From the NCBI GenBank assembly GCA_964654535.1, contig CAZZIZ010000027.1, forward strand, positions 1 through 24,103: a stretch of 24,103 nucleotides of DNA, given 5' to 3'. Under the pieces are notes generated by a model. The model was not told the origin of the DNA, made no database searches, and saw only the letters and a list, made by a program, of their open reading frames with translations. The position numbers were made by a program, and so were the translations under genes. Below, in pieces: positions 22,819 to 24,103 of the stretch. Within the stretch, counting starts at the first letter, position 1, and each line of letters begins with the position of its first letter. This DNA comes from CAZZIZ01 sp964654535. GTDB lineage: Bacteria > Bacteroidota > Bacteroidia > Chitinophagales > UBA2359.

Positions 22819-23994
22819 ATGTCTTACAAACCTTTGGCCTTTTTATTCTTTGTGCTCGTATCGAGTCCTACAGATCTTAGTGCGCAACTCTTTCAATGTT
22901 TTGTTGACGAATGCTCGACAGAGCACGAGCCTGTATGCGACGATCAAGGCATCACGCATCATAACCTTTGCCACGCTCAATGTATAGGTGCAACTATAGT
23001 GAACACTGATTGTACAAATCCAGCTATACAGATGCTCGTCAATTGTCCCGGAGTAGGAATCGAAATAGGTGATCCTCCAATCAACCCTGATGCATCATTT
23101 TATTGGACACCTAATTTCGACTTAGACTGTTACGACTGTCCGTTTGTCACTGTTAATCCTTTGGGAACTAAGGTATATACGAGAAGAGAATATATAATTG
23201 ACGGAGGAGCCTTTGGCCCGTTAAATGATCTTGTCACAGGAGTTATGAGTACATCGACTATGGATGCTGGAACTGGAGGTGGCACAGGTAGTAGCACTGG
23301 ACTAGGAAGTGATACAGATGATGGTATTACTACTGGTAGTTATGGTAACCAAAGCACATCAACGCCTTACTATGGCCCATATCATAGCACTACTTACGTC
23401 ATTGAACCAGATTGGTCTTGCTCTGAGAACTCCGACTCAGAGTTTTTCCAAAACCAATACGAAATGTGTAATACTGACAGCACACTAAACATATCTGTAG
23501 GAGTTGAACCAGAAGGAGGTGTGTTATTGGTTCAGGGACCGGCTAATGGCTCTCTAGAGACAGGAGGTATAGCTATTGGCTTATTTGATACTGGTTACAT
23601 ATATACACCAAGTCAAAGTTTCATAGGAACAGATACTGTCTTTTATGCTATTACGTTTTTAGGAGTTCCTGTGGCCGTAGCACATGTATATGTAGACGTA
23701 TTAGACTGCTCTATAGTTAGCCCAGGCACTTCAGTCTTTCACCCTGAATACGAAGACCCAAAGGTCTTTCCGAACCCATCGGATGGACTTAATGAACTTA
23801 CTATAAGTAATGTTCCGCCTGGCAATTACGCTATAGATATTCTTGATGTAAATGGTCAAAGGATTCAAAGCATAAGTAAAGAGAGTACCGACTCGAGCCT
23901 TCAAGTAAAGCTTAAAGATCTTAATGCTGGTATCTACTTTATTCGCCTAAGCAACGAAAGTGCTTTGTTCAGCCAAAAGATTCTCGTACAATAA
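22819..23994 (+). CDS. T9SS-secreted protein with Kazal-like domain
   Basis: 391 residues in clear modules. Signal peptide 1-23 ends D-L-S-A-Q. A Kazal-type inhibitor-like domain spans 27-65 with six cysteines C27-x4-C32-x7-C40-x10-C51-x3-C55-x9-C65 and E-P-V-C-D-D-Q-G-I-T. A region at 74-125 resembles the G-x-P ... Y-x-W-T-P segments of Bacteroidota surface proteins. A Gly/Ser/Thr-rich linker covers 141-190. An Ig-like bacterial domain lies at about 225-296 (Q-G-P-A-N-G-S ... Y-I-Y-T-P ... G-T-D-T-V-F-Y). A type A T9SS sorting domain at 315-391 begins K-V-F-P-N-P-S-D-G and ends Q-K-I-L-V-Q. It is probably exported by the T9SS and displayed on the cell surface or released. The inhibitor role is inferred from the domain only. 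Confidence 0.88.
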   Translation: MSYKPLAFLFFVLVSSPTDLSAQLFQCFVDECSTEHEPVCDDQGITHHNLCHAQCIGATIVNTDCTNPAIQMLVNCPGVGIEIGDPPINPDASFYWTPNFDLDCYDCPFVTVNPLGTKVYTRREYIIDGGAFGPLNDLVTGVMSTSTMDAGTGGGTGSSTGLGSDTDDGITTGSYGNQSTSTPYYGPYHSTTYVIEPDWSCSENSDSEFFQNQYEMCNTDSTLNISVGVEPEGGVLLVQGPANGSLETGGIAIGLFDTGYIYTPSQSFIGTDTVFYAITFLGVPVAVAHVYVDVLDCSIVSPGTSVFHPEYEDPKVFPNPSDGLNELTISNVPPGNYAIDILDVNGQRIQSISKESTDSSLQVKLKDLNAGIYFIRLSNESALFSQKILVQ

Positions 23995-23998
23995 GTCA

Positions 23999-24049
23999 AG
24001 CTCGAGATTTATGTTGCTCAAGCTCATCGCACGAAGCCCGCGCGAGGGC
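23999..24049. repeat. Two inverted repeats after the last gene
   Basis: AGCTCGAG (23999-24006) pairs 7 of 8 with CTCAAGCT (24017-24024), and GCCC-GCGCGA-GGGC lies at 24036-24049. There is no T tract. These may be 3' structures of the T9SS cargo gene or the edge of another dispersed repeat cut by the window end. Confidence 0.35.
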
Positions 24050-24103
24050 AATGTCATTAAGTTAAGCAGCTGATCTAGAGATTCTGTATATGTAAAGGCA
24101 GTT

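Overview
The window is a chromosomal stretch of a Bacteroidota bacterium. Four observations support this. There is a PorV-type type IX secretion (T9SS) outer-membrane protein and a secreted protein with a C-terminal T9SS sorting domain. Promoter-like TAnnTTTG (-7) boxes precede several genes. Many families common in this phylum are present (DUF4252-like, YgjV-like, DUF1059-like, NA37, LytTR with a membrane domain). Several intergenic repeats resemble ones I associate with Bacteroidota genomes. No rRNA, tRNA, CRISPR array, integrase or phage gene is visible.

Layout. 1-2353: 3' part of an exported DUF4252-like protein, then a YfbK-type VWA lipoprotein with a strong terminator. 2430-3911: malate:quinone oxidoreductase. 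3912-4357: a repeat-rich gap holding four different repeat structures. 4358-6070: divergent ybaB (minus) and an exported seven-repeat, propeller-like protein (plus). 6071-6651: a gene-free gap with several GNRA-loop hairpins ending in a strong terminator, a candidate structured RNA. 6652-7098: DUF1232 protein. 7146-8336 (minus): an exported esterase-fold protein lacking its catalytic serine. 8445-11875: tight operon of yaaA, a membrane-anchored FMN/Fe-S glutamate-synthase-domain protein and a metallophosphoesterase. 11891-12086: second copy of the GGGCGTGCCC repeat. 12112-14825 (minus): DUF3179 protein and PorV-like protein. 15022-16540: operon of NA37 nucleoid-associated protein, a small YgjV-like membrane protein and a DUF1059-like protein. 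16551-17040: a GxxExxY gene inside a cassette with terminal inverted repeats and a 5-bp flanking direct repeat. 17151-18758: ABC-F ATPase. 18759-19205: REP-like palindromes. 19206-21742: membrane LytTR regulator and membrane-anchored amidohydrolase. 21831-22673: SRAP/YedK. 22819-23994: T9SS cargo with a Kazal domain.

Most of this is ordinary housekeeping and cell-envelope content. The unusual part is between the genes. One repeat family (ATCCTG with a 9-bp period) bounds the GxxExxY nuclease-like gene and occurs alone 12 kb away. One structured element (GGGCGTGCCC ... ATCCCTCACGC) occurs twice, each time just after a stop codon and in the direction of that gene. REP-like palindromes with 4-nt loops cluster in two gaps. 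The best candidates for something undescribed are the GxxExxY cassette with its dispersed repeat, and the hairpin-rich RNA candidate at 6160-6585.
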